This document shows, in pieces, positions 18,084 through 27,781 of a stretch of 64,000 nucleotides of DNA. Position numbers and translations under genes: made by a program. The stretch's first letter is position 1. Each line of letters opens with the position of its first letter. The DNA is from Mycobacterium cookii (GTDB lineage Bacteria; Actinomycetota; Actinomycetes; Mycobacteriales; Mycobacteriaceae), in assembly GCF_010727945.1 (NCBI RefSeq), contig NZ_AP022569.1:2232001-2296000 (forward strand), given 5' to 3'. The notes beneath the pieces were generated by a model. The model ran no database searches. It saw only the letters and a program-made list of their open reading frames with translations, and was not told the DNA's origin.

Positions 18084-19004
18084 ATGTCGTTGTTGAATAC
18101 ACAACCCGCAGCGATCAGCGCGGCAGCCACCCAGCTCGAGGGCATAACCAACTCGTTCGAAGCGGCGAGTACAGGTGCTGCTGCCTCGACCACGGACGTC
18201 GTGCCCGCCGCCTCCGACGAGGTGTCGATCATGCAGGCGGGGGTGTTCTCGACCTATGGCCAGCTCTACCAGTCGGTCAGCGCCCAGTTCCAGGCCATTC
18301 AGCAGCAGTACAACCAGCTGCTGAACCAGAGCTCCGGTTCGTACCAGGCCACTGAGCAGGCCAACCAGGCCGGCGCCGCCGCGAACTCGCTGTCGGGGGC
18401 CTCGCAGAACGCCGGGTCGGCCGCGAGCCAGGCAGCCAGCAACCCGATCGACACCCTGACCGGCTGGATCAGCAGCCTGAACAGCGCACTGACCGGTTCG
18501 ATGCTGAACAGCAACATCGTCAACCTGGGCAACATCCAGGTCGGTAACTGGGCATCGGCCGGTTCGGACCTCATCGGCCTCGGTGGTGGTGGTCTGTTGA
18601 CCGCGCTGGCCGGTCCGTCGACGGCGGGTGCCGACATCGGCGGCCTGGGCTCGGCGCTGGCCGGCAACGTCACCCCCGCAGCGGGCATCGGCGGAGCGGG
18701 CGCCATGGGCGCTGCACCGGTGCTGGCCTCTGCCGGCGGCGGGTCGTCGATCGGCGCCCTGTCGGTGCCGCCCAGCTGGGCAGGCGGAGCCGGCGCCGGT
18801 ATCCCGGCAGCGAGCGGGCCCGTGACGCTGGCCTCGCAGAGTTGGACCGCCCCGCCGGCCACCGGCGGAATGGGGACGAACGGCATCGCCGGGATGCCCG
18901 CGGTCGCCAACGGCGGCGGTCGCGGCGGCTCGAGCTTCGGAGCACCGCGCTACGGCGTCAAGCCCAAGGTCATGCCGGCTATCCCGAAGCCGACGCTCAC
19001 CTAG
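18084..19004 (+). CDS. PE family protein, PE8-like, with SVP-type C-terminal region
   Basis: The 306-residue protein has an N-terminal PE domain of about 95 residues (helical hairpin rich in Ala, Gln and Ser; SLLNTQPAAISAAATQLEG start, and YQSVSAQFQAIQQQY as the second helix). The rest is Gly/Ala-rich and contains ALSVPPSWAGG, a motif normally found in PPE-SVP proteins, and ends with APRYGVKPKVMPAIP. PE8 (Rv1040c, 275 residues) is the probable counterpart. PE8 pairs with PPE15 and is exported by ESX-5 with chaperone EspG5. ATG 18084 after AGGAGAG was chosen; upstream in-frame codons lie in the leader with the hairpin. Confidence 0.87.
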   Translation: MSLLNTQPAAISAAATQLEGITNSFEAASTGAAASTTDVVPAASDEVSIMQAGVFSTYGQLYQSVSAQFQAIQQQYNQLLNQSSGSYQATEQANQAGAAANSLSGASQNAGSAASQAASNPIDTLTGWISSLNSALTGSMLNSNIVNLGNIQVGNWASAGSDLIGLGGGGLLTALAGPSTAGADIGGLGSALAGNVTPAAGIGGAGAMGAAPVLASAGGGSSIGALSVPPSWAGGAGAGIPAASGPVTLASQSWTAPPATGGMGTNGIAGMPAVANGGGRGGSSFGAPRYGVKPKVMPAIPKPTLT

Positions 19005-19079
19005 CCACCCAGGCGGCCAGTGCTGGCCGGCCAAGCCACCCAAGCGCTTTCACACCACTTAATAGACAGGAACTAGGAA

Positions 19080-20267
19080 ATGGTTTTTGATTTCGCAGCG
19101 CGGCCCCCGGAGGTCAACTCCACACTCATCTACTCCGGCGCCGGGGCGGGGCCCCTGATGGCCGCCGCGTCCTCGTTCAGCGCCCTGAGTTCGGAGCTGA
19201 GCACCAACGCGGCCGCCTACGAGTCGGTGATCCAGGAGCTCGGCTCGGAGTGGACGGGGACATCCGCCACCGCGGCCGCCGCCTCTGCCCAGCAGAACAT
19301 CGAATGGCTGCAAACCACCTCGGCGCAGCTGGCTGAAGCCGCCGCGAAGGCCAGCGCTTCGGCCGCGGCGTATGAGGCGGCGTTCACGGCGTCGATCCCG
19401 CCGCCGGTGGTGTTCGCCAACCGGGCACAGTTGGCGGCGTTGGTCGCGACCAACATCCTCGGACAGAACACGCCGGCGATTGCCGCCAACGAGGCGATGT
19501 ACGGCGAGTTCTGGGCGCAGGACGCCACCGCGATGAGCACCTACGCCGCCAACGCGGCGACAGCCGCTCAGGTGACGCCGTTGACCGAGCCGGCTCAGAG
19601 CACCAGCCCCGGCGGCGCCGGCGCACAGTCGGCCGCGGTCGCCAACGCCGTCAACAGCAACGCGTCGAACTCCGGGCTCAACGGGATCCTCAGCAGCCTG
19701 CAGAGCACGTCGAGTGCTGCCGCGACTCCGGCGGCCAGCAGTGCGGCCAGCGGCCCGCTGAGCAGTCTGTACGGCGCCATTCAGAACTTCTGGGGCATCG
19801 GTGCGGTCGGCGACACGGTCAACACCCTCGACGTGACACTGTCCTGGTGCATCATGATGCTCGCGTCTGCGATGGGCACCTTGAACCACTTCGTGGCGGG
19901 CGCCCCCTTCGGTATCACCATCGGCGATGTCCAGCCACTCGGTGCGGGCTTGGGCTTCGGCACGACGCTGGCGGGCGCGACGTCCGGCGGCGGCGGGATG
20001 GTCGCCGGCATGGGCGGCGCGGCCGAGATCGGCGGGATGTCGGTGCCGGCCGGGTGGAGCGCGGCCGCCCCGGCTGCCACAGCCAGCGAGGCGACATTGG
20101 CGGGCAGCGGCTGGACTTCCGCCGTTGACGAAGCCGCTACCGGCGCCGGAGGCGCCCCGGGCATCATGCCGGGCATGGCTTCCGCCGGCGGCAAGTCGGG
20201 CATGGGAATCGGTGGGCCGCGCTACGGCGTCAAGCCCAAGGTCATGCCGAAGCAGGTATTCGTCTGA
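19080..20267 (+). CDS. PPE family protein, PPE15-like (PPE-SVP)
   Basis: The 395-residue protein starts MVFDFAARPPEVNS, with the PPE motif at residues 9-11, and has the helical 180-residue PPE domain including the WxG-like SEWTG turn near residue 58 and the hydrophobic tip that binds EspG. The C-terminal part has GGMSVPAGWS, the SVP signature, and ends GPRYGVKPKVMPKQVFV. PPE15 (Rv1039c, 391 residues) matches in length and place. It lies 75 bases after the PE gene, so the two should be made together and form a heterodimer for ESX-5 export. Confidence 0.9.
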   Translation: MVFDFAARPPEVNSTLIYSGAGAGPLMAAASSFSALSSELSTNAAAYESVIQELGSEWTGTSATAAAASAQQNIEWLQTTSAQLAEAAAKASASAAAYEAAFTASIPPPVVFANRAQLAALVATNILGQNTPAIAANEAMYGEFWAQDATAMSTYAANAATAAQVTPLTEPAQSTSPGGAGAQSAAVANAVNSNASNSGLNGILSSLQSTSSAAATPAASSAASGPLSSLYGAIQNFWGIGAVGDTVNTLDVTLSWCIMMLASAMGTLNHFVAGAPFGITIGDVQPLGAGLGFGTTLAGATSGGGGMVAGMGGAAEIGGMSVPAGWSAAAPAATASEATLAGSGWTSAVDEAATGAGGAPGIMPGMASAGGKSGMGIGGPRYGVKPKVMPKQVFV

Positions 20268-20391
20268 TGACGGGGAGGGGGACGGTGCCGCCCGCTTGAG
20301 ACCGACCGCTGATTTCGACGCCGCCGCCTCGACCTAACCGGCCGACGACGTCTCGACCAGTACCATCAATTCACAGAATAAGGAGAGAGCT

Positions 20392-20688
20392 ATGCCTACT
20401 CGTTTTATGACTGACCCGCACGAGATGCGGTCGATGGCGGGCCGTTTCGACGTGCACGCGCAGACGGTGGAGGACGAGGCCCGCAAGATGTGGGCGTCGT
20501 CTCAGAACATCGCCGGGGCCGGCTGGAGCGGTACCGCTCAGGCCACCTCTTACGACACCATGGGCCAGATGAACACCGCGTTCCGCAACATCGTCAACAT
20601 GCTGCACGGGGTGCGCGACGGACTGATCCGCGACGCCAACAACTACGAGAGCCAAGAGCAGGCCTCGCAGCAGATCCTGTCCAGCTAG
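20392..20688 (+). CDS. WxG100 protein, EsxJ-like (QILSS subfamily)
   Basis: The 98-residue protein [19 protein letters not shown] has the WSG turn ([10 protein letters not shown]) near residue 44 between two helices, and ends QASQQILSS, the tail of the EsxJ/K/M/P/W group. EsxJ (Rv1038c) is 98 residues and lies in the same PE-PPE-esx order. It forms a helical-hairpin heterodimer with the following gene product and is secreted by a type VII system, probably ESX-5. AAGGAGAGA precedes the ATG at 20392. The exact paralogue cannot be named because the group is duplicated in mycobacteria. Confidence 0.9.
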   Translation: MPTRFMTDPHEMRSMAGRFDVHAQTVEDEARKMWASSQNIAGAGWSGTAQATSYDTMGQMNTAFRNIVNMLHGVRDGLIRDANNYESQEQASQQILSS

Positions 20689-20724
20689 CCCACCACCGAC
20701 CAGACTTTGTAAAAGGAGAACGTT

Positions 20725-21009
20725 ATGTCGATCAGTTACCAGTTCGGCGATGTCGACGCCCACGGCGCGCTGATCCGCGCCCAGGCCGCCTCCCTGGAGG
20801 CCGAGCACCAAGCCATCGTGCGCGATGTGCTGGCTGCCGGTGATTTCTGGGGTGGCTCGGGTTCGGTGGCCTGCCAGGAGTTCATCACCCAGTTGGGTCG
20901 CAACTTCCAGGTCATCTACGAACAAGCCAACTCCCACGGCCAGAAGGTGCAGACCGCCGGCAACAACATGAGCAGCACCGACTCCGCGGTCGGCTCCAGC
21001 TGGGCCTGA
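20725..21009 (+). CDS. WxG100 protein, EsxI-like (Mtb9.9 subfamily)
   Basis: The 94-residue protein starts MSISYQFGDVDAHGALIRAQ, the signature of the Mtb9.9 group (EsxI/L/N/O/V). The turn is FWGGSGSVACQEF and the C-terminus NMSSTDSAVGSSWA. It is the partner of the preceding EsxJ-like protein, 36 bases downstream, with AAAGGAGAA before its ATG. The Tyr-x-x-x-Asp/Glu-type export tail expected in one partner is not obvious in this C-terminus. It ends the PE-PPE-esx-esx operon, followed by a strong hairpin. Confidence 0.9.
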   Translation: MSISYQFGDVDAHGALIRAQAASLEAEHQAIVRDVLAAGDFWGGSGSVACQEFITQLGRNFQVIYEQANSHGQKVQTAGNNMSSTDSAVGSSWA

Positions 21010-21023
21010 CACCCACGAGTACA

Positions 21024-21058
21024 TGTGGCCCGCACACCCAAAGGGTGTGCGGGCCACA
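21024..21058 (+). terminator. Long perfect hairpin after the esx pair
   Basis: A 16-base-pair stem (21024-21039 with 21043-21058) closes on an AAA loop, 15 bases after the EsxI-like stop. There is no T-run, but such long GC-rich hairpins act as terminators in mycobacteria. It separates the esx operon from trcR. Confidence 0.75.
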
Positions 21059-21229
21059 ACCATTTCCGAGCCGTCCTATCACCCCTCGATTGCAGAAGCA
21101 CGTTGCGGCTCAATCCGATTCGCAGCCCACGTTCCCGCTACATCCGCAGCGTTCGCCACATAGCCGACACATGTGAGAACGATATGAGCATGGTGACAAT
21201 CGGGTATGCGCCGGGAAGAATGAGGAAGC

Positions 21230-22003
21230 GTGTCAATCGTGTCGGGAACTGCGCGCGAACAACGGCCGCGACAAGCCATCCTCGGTCAGCTACCCCGGAT
21301 CACCCGGGCTGATGGGTCACCGATCCGGGTGTTGCTCGTCGACGACGAGCCGGCGTTGACCAACCTGGTGAAGATGGCATTGCATTACGAAGGCTGGACC
21401 GTCGACGTCGCACACAACGGCCGAGAGGCCGTCAGCAAGTTCGACGAAGTCGGGCCCGACGTGCTGGTCCTCGACATCATGTTGCCCGACGTCGACGGCC
21501 TGCAGATCCTGCAGCGGATCCGCGAATCGGAGCCGTACACGCCCACCTTGTTCCTCACCGCGCGCGACTCGGTGATGGATCGGGTCACCGGCTTGACCGC
21601 GGGTGCCGACGATTACATGACCAAGCCATTCAGCTTGGAGGAGTTGGTCGCTCGCTTACGCGGGCTGCTGCGCCGATCCAACCAGCTCGCTCCGCCCGCG
21701 GAAGAGAGCCTGAAGGTCGGCGACCTGGAGATCGACGTTGCCAGCCACGAAGTATCCCGCGCGGGCACGCAGATCTCGCTGAGTTCGACCGAATTCGAGC
21801 TGCTGCGTTTCCTGATGCGCAACCCGCGCCGGGCACTGACCCGCACCGAGATCCTGGACCGAGTGTGGAATTACGACTTCGCCGGGCGCACAAGCATTGT
21901 CGATCTGTACATCTCGTATCTGCGCAAGAAGATCGACGCCGGCCGAGCGCCGATGATCCACACCGTGCGTGGTGTCGGATACATGCTGCGCCCGCCGGCA
22001 TAG
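21230..22003 (+). CDS. trcR: Response regulator TrcR
   Basis: The 257-residue OmpR/PhoB-type regulator equals the length of M. tuberculosis TrcR (Rv1033c). The receiver domain has VLLVDDEPALT, phospho-acceptor Asp82 in VLVLDIMLPD, and the lysine in YMTKPF. The winged-helix domain has FELLRFLMRNPRRALTRTEIL and the recognition helix region RTSIVDLYISYLRKKID. GTG start at 21230 after GAGGAAG. TrcR is known in M. tuberculosis to activate its own gene and to repress Rv1057; a homologue of the latter lies at 12399-13496. Confidence 0.92.
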   Translation: MSIVSGTAREQRPRQAILGQLPRITRADGSPIRVLLVDDEPALTNLVKMALHYEGWTVDVAHNGREAVSKFDEVGPDVLVLDIMLPDVDGLQILQRIRESEPYTPTLFLTARDSVMDRVTGLTAGADDYMTKPFSLEELVARLRGLLRRSNQLAPPAEESLKVGDLEIDVASHEVSRAGTQISLSSTEFELLRFLMRNPRRALTRTEILDRVWNYDFAGRTSIVDLYISYLRKKIDAGRAPMIHTVRGVGYMLRPPA

Positions 22004-22010
22004 CACCGAG

Positions 22011-23516
22011 ATGACCGGGCCGCGGAACACTTCGTGGTGGCGCCCACGCACCTTGCGCCGCCGACTGGTCATCGGTGTCTCGACGGTCGTCACGATTGTG
22101 GTGCTGGCTGTCGGCATCGTCTCCATACTGAGCCTGCGCACCTATTTCAATGCGATGAACGACGCCGAGGTCGACGAATCCCTTGACGCGCTTGTGCATT
22201 CGTACGCCCGGTATCACAACAGCGAACCGGGCCACCGCGGCGACATCGAGCACGCTCTGCTGGGATTCACCGGACAGAACGCCGGCAACATCATCGCCGT
22301 GATCCACCGCGGCGACGTGATCGGCTCGGCCGTCTTCTTCGAAGACGATCCGCGTCCCGCCTCACCCGATGTCGTCGCCACGCTCAAAGCACAGCCCTGG
22401 CATGACGGGCAGCTTCGCACGGTAAAGCTGGCCCGACTCGGTGAGTTCCGGGTCAGCAGCCAAAACGTCGGCGCCGACGACCAACTCGTGGTCGGGGTCT
22501 CGCTGGACCTGGCGAACAGAACGATCAACCGCCGAATCCTCAGTACCGTAGTGCTTTTGGTGGCTGCTCTGCTGATTACAGGCGGACTGACCGCGCTGGT
22601 GGTCGGCTACGCGCTGCGCCCGTTGCGTCGCGTGGCGGCGACCGCGGCCGAAGTGGCCGGCACCCGCCTGACCGGTGACGACCATCGCATCACCACCCGG
22701 GTGCAGCCGGCCGACACCGATCCCGACACCGAGGTCGGAATCGTGGGATACACCTTGAATCAACTACTGGACAACGTCGACAGCGCACTCGCGCATCGAG
22801 CCGAATCCGACCGGCGAATGCGGCAATTCATCACCGACGCCAGCCACGAACTGCGCACTCCGCTGGCGGCGATCCAGGGCTATTCCGAGCTCACCCGCCA
22901 AGACAGCGCCGACCTTCCACCCACGACGGAATACGCGTTGGCCCGCATCGAGTCGGAAGCCACGCGGATGACCTCACTCGTCGACGAACTCCTGCTGCTG
23001 TCCCGGTTAGGCGAGGGCGAAGATCTGCGCACCGAAGATGTCGATCTGGGCGATGTCGTCCTCAACGCGGTCAACGACGCAGCCGTGGCGGCACCGGACC
23101 ACCAGTGGGTCAGACATCTGCCCGACGAACCGGTGTGGGTGCGAGGCGATCCGGACCGACTGCACCAACTCGTCAGCAATCTGCTGACCAATGGCTGGCT
23201 GCACACCCCACCCGGCGTGACGGTGACGACGGCAATCAGCTGCCATCACCCGACAGCCGACCCGTCGTACGCGGAATTGACAGTGGCCGACGACGGTCCC
23301 GATATCGACCCCGATCTGCTCCCCCACCTTTTCGACCGGTTCGTGCGAGCCAAGGGCGCCCCGAATAACGGATCCGGAAGTGGACTGGGCCTGGCCATCG
23401 TCGACTCGATCGTCAAAGCGCACGGCGGTTCGGTAGCGGTCGAATCCGCCCACGGCCAAACGACTTTCCGAGTGCGCCTTCCGCTCGCCGAGTTGGCTGC
23501 ATCACATTCCGAATAG
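22011..23516 (+). CDS. trcS: Sensor histidine kinase TrcS
   Basis: The 501-residue kinase starts at ATG 22011, seven bases after trcR. It has a transmembrane segment near residues 20-45, a periplasmic domain of about 130 residues, a second transmembrane segment (ILSTVVLLVAALLITGGLTALVVG), a HAMP-like linker, the H-box FITDASHELRTPLAAIQGY with His279, and N, G1 and G2 boxes (LVSNLLTNGWLH, VADDGPDI, GSGSGLGLAIV). It phosphorylates TrcR. The signal sensed is unknown. Compared with other kinases the N-box is intact, so an active enzyme is expected. Confidence 0.9.
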   Translation: MTGPRNTSWWRPRTLRRRLVIGVSTVVTIVVLAVGIVSILSLRTYFNAMNDAEVDESLDALVHSYARYHNSEPGHRGDIEHALLGFTGQNAGNIIAVIHRGDVIGSAVFFEDDPRPASPDVVATLKAQPWHDGQLRTVKLARLGEFRVSSQNVGADDQLVVGVSLDLANRTINRRILSTVVLLVAALLITGGLTALVVGYALRPLRRVAATAAEVAGTRLTGDDHRITTRVQPADTDPDTEVGIVGYTLNQLLDNVDSALAHRAESDRRMRQFITDASHELRTPLAAIQGYSELTRQDSADLPPTTEYALARIESEATRMTSLVDELLLLSRLGEGEDLRTEDVDLGDVVLNAVNDAAVAAPDHQWVRHLPDEPVWVRGDPDRLHQLVSNLLTNGWLHTPPGVTVTTAISCHHPTADPSYAELTVADDGPDIDPDLLPHLFDRFVRAKGAPNNGSGSGLGLAIVDSIVKAHGGSVAVESAHGQTTFRVRLPLAELAASHSE

Positions 23517-23770
23517 CAAAGCACATTCAGTCCTCCAATCAGCCATCTCGGCTCGTTGAACTCGATAGATCAGTGCCCGTACGCTCATGATCGATACGCT
23601 TGGCAAAGCGGGGAAAGCTACGTCACTGTAAAGAAAACGTCAGGGGTGGTCCGTTACGCCCGGGGCGCGCTTAACTTCTTTCCAGACCTCATCGAGAGGG
23701 CTAAATTGCATGCCGGTACCACGATTCGATCGCCGATCGATCTGACCGGCTTGTCACGAACGGAGAAGTG
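23517..23770 (+). promoter_or_regulatory. Leader and promoter region of the kdp operon
   Basis: These 254 bases between trcS and the first kdp peptide must carry the osmotic or potassium-dependent promoter and the KdpE site. The 11-base string GGCAAAGCGGG at 23602-23612 recurs at 32170-32180 upstream of the potassium channel gene. A 71-codon frame spans the region but has no family features and was not accepted. Confidence 0.45.
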
Positions 23771-23854
23771 ATGGCAGTGGTCGGCTACGTCCTGCTGACG
23801 GTGGCTGTGTTCGCCGTCCTGGGCCTCGCGCAGAAGCTGGTCGAAAAACTGTGA
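23771..23854 (+). CDS. 27-residue membrane peptide preceding KdpF
   Basis: ATG 23771 opens a 27-codon frame, MAVVGYVLLTVAVFAVLGLA followed by QKLVEKL: a single membrane helix and a short basic and acidic tail. Its stop overlaps the GTG of kdpF by three bases (GTGA), so translation is coupled. AACGGAGAAGTG upstream gives a ribosome site. It is too short for ordinary gene finding and may be an extra small subunit of the Kdp complex or a leader peptide that sets KdpF translation. Confidence 0.65.
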   Translation: MAVVGYVLLTVAVFAVLGLAQKLVEKL

Positions 23855-23940
23855 GCCTCGACAACGGCATCGGTCTTGTGCTCTCGGCGGTCTTCGTCGT
23901 GTACCTGGTCGCGGCCTTGTACTTCCCGGAGAGGTTTTAG
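23851..23940 (+). CDS. kdpF: KdpF, small subunit of the potassium-transporting ATPase
   Basis: The 29-residue peptide MSLDNGIGLVLSAVFVVYLV with the tail AALYFPERF has the one-helix layout and the PERF end typical of KdpF, which sits in the membrane beside KdpA and stabilises the Kdp complex. GTG start at 23851 overlaps the upstream peptide, and the stop abuts the kdpA start with no gap. Confidence 0.85.
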   Translation: MSLDNGIGLVLSAVFVVYLVAALYFPERF

Positions 23941-25602
23941 GTGAGCACCGCAACCGCCGGAATCGCCTTGCTGATACTCGCACTGGTGGCAGTGCACGTA
24001 CCGCTGGGCGATTACATGTACCGCGTATACACATCGGAGCGCGACTGGCGAGTGGAGAAGCTCGTCTACCGGATCATCGGCGCCGACCCCAAAGCCGAAC
24101 AGCCTTGGTACGCCTACGCACGCAGCCTGCTGGCATTCTCGGCGGTCAGCGTGCTGTTCTTGTTCTTCTTCCAGCTGGTGCAGGACAAACTCCCGCTGCA
24201 CCTGCATGATCCGTCGACCAAGATGACGCCGGCACTGGCATGGAACACCGCGATCAGCTTCGTCACCAACACCAACTGGCAGGCCTACTCCGGTGAGTCC
24301 ACCCAGGGCCACCTGGTGCAGATGGCCGGTCTGACCGTGCAGAACTTCGTCTCCGCTGCGGCAGGTATCGCCGTGGCGGTCGCCCTGGTTCGCGGCTTCG
24401 CCCGCAACCGGACCAACGAAGTCGGCAACTTCTGGGTCGATCTGGTCCGCGGAACTATCCGCATCCTGCTGCCGATCTCGATCATCGGCGCGATCGTGCT
24501 GATCGCCAGTGGCGCGATCCAGAACTTCCACCTGCACGACCAGGTCGTCACGACGCTGAGCGGCGCGCAGCAGACCATCACCGGGGGTCCGGTCGCCAGC
24601 CAGGAGGCCATCAAGGAGCTCGGCACCAACGGCGGGGGGTTCTTCAACGCCAACTCCGCTCACCCCTTCGAGAATCCGACCAGGCTGACCAACTGGGTCG
24701 AGATCTTCTTGCTGCTGGCCATCAGCTTCTCGCTGCCCCGCACATTCGGCCGCATGGTCGAGAACACCAAGCAGGGCTTCGCCATCGCCGCGGTGATGGG
24801 ATTCCTGGCGGTGGTCAGCCTGACCCTGTCCGAGCTGTTCCAGCTGAGCCACCACGGAACGGTGCCCACCGCGACCGGAGCGGCCATGGAGGGGGTTGAG
24901 CAGCGGTTCGGCGTCGCCAATTCCGCGGTCTTCGCCGACGCCACCACGCTCACCTCGACCGGCGCGGTCGATTCGGCGCACGACTCCTACACCAGCCTCG
25001 GCGGCCTGATCCAAATGTTCAACATGCAGATCGGCGAGGTGGCCCCGGGCGGAGTCGGTTCGGGCCTGTACGGCATGTTGATCATGGCCATCATCACGGT
25101 GTTCGTCGCCGGCCTGATGGTCGGGCGCACCCCGGAGTACCTCGGCAAGAAGATCCGGCCCCGCGAAATGAAGCTCGCCGCAAGCTATTTCCCGGTGACA
25201 GAGCTACTGGTGCTGTTCGGCACCGGCTTTGCGATGGCCTTGCCGGGCCCACGAGCCGGGATGAACAACACCGGACCGCACGGGCTCTCCGAAGTGCTCT
25301 ACGCATTCACCTCCGCGTCCAACAACAACGGCTCCGCGTTCGCCGGACTCTCGGTGAACACCACCTGGTACAACACCGCGCTGGGCCTGGCGATGGTGTT
25401 CGCCAGATTCCTGCCGATGATTCTGGTGCTGGCGTTGGCCGGTTCCCTTGCCCGGCAAGGCCATACGCCGGAGTCACCGGGGACGCTACCGACCCACCGA
25501 CCGCAGTTCATCGGCCTGGTCGCGGCCGTCACAGTGATTCTGTGCGCGCTGACGTTCCTGCCGGCTCTAGCGCTCGGACCTCTCGCTGAAGGAATCCACT
25601 GA
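23941..25602 (+). CDS. kdpA: KdpA, potassium-binding channel subunit of Kdp ATPase
   Basis: The 553-residue membrane protein has ten or so hydrophobic helices and the four pore loops of Kdp[41 protein letters not shown] region around residue 355, and [15 protein letters not shown]. These glycine-rich loops form the selectivity filter for K+. GTG start directly after kdpF. It is the first large gene of the kdpFABC operon and one base precedes kdpB. Confidence 0.95.
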   Translation: MSTATAGIALLILALVAVHVPLGDYMYRVYTSERDWRVEKLVYRIIGADPKAEQPWYAYARSLLAFSAVSVLFLFFFQLVQDKLPLHLHDPSTKMTPALAWNTAISFVTNTNWQAYSGESTQGHLVQMAGLTVQNFVSAAAGIAVAVALVRGFARNRTNEVGNFWVDLVRGTIRILLPISIIGAIVLIASGAIQNFHLHDQVVTTLSGAQQTITGGPVASQEAIKELGTNGGGFFNANSAHPFENPTRLTNWVEIFLLLAISFSLPRTFGRMVENTKQGFAIAAVMGFLAVVSLTLSELFQLSHHGTVPTATGAAMEGVEQRFGVANSAVFADATTLTSTGAVDSAHDSYTSLGGLIQMFNMQIGEVAPGGVGSGLYGMLIMAIITVFVAGLMVGRTPEYLGKKIRPREMKLAASYFPVTELLVLFGTGFAMALPGPRAGMNNTGPHGLSEVLYAFTSASNNNGSAFAGLSVNTTWYNTALGLAMVFARFLPMILVLALAGSLARQGHTPESPGTLPTHRPQFIGLVAAVTVILCALTFLPALALGPLAEGIH

Positions 25603-25603
25603 C

Positions 25604-27781
25604 ATGGCGACATCAACGGCACCCAAGGCCCAGCCCATCCGGCCACCGCGCCAGCCGCACGGCGGACACGCGCCGGTCCGGGCCGGGCTCATCGACCCCG
25701 CCATGCTGGCCAAGGCGTTGCCCGACGCCTTCCGCAAGTTCGACCCACGCACGTTGTGGCGCAACCCGGTGATGTTCGTCGTCGAGATCGGTGCGCTCTG
25801 GTCGACCGTGCTGACGGCCCGCGACTCGTCGTGGTTCGGCTGGCTTGTGGTGTTCTGGCTCTGGCTGACCGTGCTTTTCGGCAACCTCGCCGAGGCGGTC
25901 GCTGAGGGCCGGGGCAAAGCTCAAGCCGACACCTTGCGAAAGACGAAGGCCGACACCATCGCTCGCCGGCTGCGCGGCTGGTCGCCCGACAACCCGGGTA
26001 CCGAGGAAGACGTCCGCGCACCGGAACTGCAAAAGGGCGACATCGTCGTCGTCGAGACCGGCGAGACGATCCCGGGCGACGGCGACATCGTGGAAGGCAT
26101 TGCGTCGGTCAACGAATCGGCGATCACCGGCGAATCAGCACCGGTGATCCGGGAATCCGGCGGCGACCGCTCCGCGGTTACCGGCGGCACCACCGTGCTC
26201 TCCGACCGCATCGTCGTTCGGATCACTCAAGAGCCTGGCAAGAGCTTCATCGACCGGATGATCGCTCTCGTCGAAGGCGCCAACCGGCAGAAGACCCCCA
26301 ACGAGATCGCGCTGAACATTCTGCTCGCGGCGCTGACGATCATCTTCTTGTTCGCGGTGGCAACGCTGCAGCCGCTGGCGATCTACTCCAAGATCAGCAA
26401 CCCCGGTGTGGACGACAGCTCGGCCCTGACCAACAACGGCGTCGCCGGCATTGTGTTGGTCGCATTGCTGGTCTGCCTGATTCCCACCACGATCGGCGCG
26501 TTGCTGTCCGCGATCGGCATCGCCGGCATCGACCGGCTGATCCAGCGCAACGTGCTCGCCATGTCGGGTCGCGCGGTCGAAGCCGCCGGCGACGTCGACA
26601 CGCTGCTGCTGGACAAGACCGGCACGATCACGCTGGGCAACCGCGAGGCATCGGAATTTATTCCGGTGCAAGGGGTTACGCCCGAGGAACTGGCAGACGC
26701 CGCGCAGCTGTCCAGCTTGGCCGACGAAACTCCGGAGGGCCGTTCGATCGTCGTGTACGCCAAGCAGGCCTTCGGGTTGCGGGAGCGCTCGCCCGGTGAA
26801 CTCAACCACGCCCAGTGGATCGAGTTCACCGCGACAACCCGGATGTCGGGCGTCGACCTCGACGGACGGCAACTGCGAAAAGGCGCGGCGAACTCCGTCA
26901 CCAACTGGATCCGCGAACAGGGTGGCACCATTCCGACCGGGCTGGGCGACATCGTCGACGGCATTTCGGCTGCCGGCGGCACGCCACTGGTCGTCGGCGT
27001 GGTCAACAACGGCAATGACGGTGCTGCGGCAAAGAAAGCCGATGTGCTCGGTGTCATCCACCTCAAAGACATCGTCAAGCACGGCATGCGTGACCGCTTC
27101 GACGAGATGCGCAAGATGGGCATCAGGACGGTGATGATCACCGGCGATAATCCATTGACCGCCAAGGCTATTGCCGACGAAGCCGGGGTAGACGACTTTT
27201 TGGCCGAAGCGACGCCAGAAGACAAGCTGGCGCTGATCAAGCGCGAACAGGAGGGTGGCCGGCTGGTCGCCATGACCGGCGACGGCACCAACGACGCGCC
27301 GGCGTTGGCCCAGGCCGACGTAGGGGTGGCGATGAACAGCGGTACCAGCGCGGCCAAAGAAGCCGGCAACATGGTCGACCTCGACTCCGATCCGACCAAG
27401 CTCATCGAGATCGTCGAAATCGGCAAGCAACTGTTGATCACGCGCGGCGCGTTGAGCACCTTCTCGATTGCCAACGACATCGCGAAGTATTTCGCGATCA
27501 TCCCGGCCATGTTCGTCGGGCTGTTCCCCGGCCTCGGCCTGATCAATGTGATGCGGCTGCACAGTCCGCAGTCTGCGATTCTGTCCGCGGTGATCTTCAA
27601 CGCGTTGGTCATCATCGCGCTGATCCCATTGGCGCTGCGCGGTGTTCAATACACACCGAGTAGCGCGTCAAAACTGTTGAGCCGCAACCTCTACATCTAC
27701 GGGCTGGGCGGCGTTGTCGCCCCGTTCATCGGTATCAAGCTGATCGACTTACTCGTGCAATTCATTCCGGGGATGGGCTGA
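25604..27781 (+). CDS. kdpB: KdpB, P-type ATPase subunit
   Basis: The 725-residue P-type ATPase has the phosphorylation site DKTGT with Asp337, the actuator motif [11 protein letters not shown], the KGAANSV nucleotide-binding segment, and the hinge [21 protein letters not shown]. It couples ATP hydrolysis to K+ uptake through KdpA. The length is a little above the E. coli protein (682), mainly from a longer N-terminal cytosolic stretch. The stop overlaps the kdpC start by one base (TGATG). Confidence 0.95.
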   Translation: MATSTAPKAQPIRPPRQPHGGHAPVRAGLIDPAMLAKALPDAFRKFDPRTLWRNPVMFVVEIGALWSTVLTARDSSWFGWLVVFWLWLTVLFGNLAEAVAEGRGKAQADTLRKTKADTIARRLRGWSPDNPGTEEDVRAPELQKGDIVVVETGETIPGDGDIVEGIASVNESAITGESAPVIRESGGDRSAVTGGTTVLSDRIVVRITQEPGKSFIDRMIALVEGANRQKTPNEIALNILLAALTIIFLFAVATLQPLAIYSKISNPGVDDSSALTNNGVAGIVLVALLVCLIPTTIGALLSAIGIAGIDRLIQRNVLAMSGRAVEAAGDVDTLLLDKTGTITLGNREASEFIPVQGVTPEELADAAQLSSLADETPEGRSIVVYAKQAFGLRERSPGELNHAQWIEFTATTRMSGVDLDGRQLRKGAANSVTNWIREQGGTIPTGLGDIVDGISAAGGTPLVVGVVNNGNDGAAAKKADVLGVIHLKDIVKHGMRDRFDEMRKMGIRTVMITGDNPLTAKAIADEAGVDDFLAEATPEDKLALIKREQEGGRLVAMTGDGTNDAPALAQADVGVAMNSGTSAAKEAGNMVDLDSDPTKLIEIVEIGKQLLITRGALSTFSIANDIAKYFAIIPAMFVGLFPGLGLINVMRLHSPQSAILSAVIFNALVIIALIPLALRGVQYTPSSASKLLSRNLYIYGLGGVVAPFIGIKLIDLLVQFIPGMG

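Noticed and set aside
23556..23771. 71-codon frame in the kdp leader
   Set aside because: Covers the likely promoter, lacks a ribosome site and shows no family resemblance.
23785..25014. 409-codon minus-strand frame opposite kdpA
   Set aside because: Antisense of KdpA; Gln, Asp and His-rich pseudo-protein.
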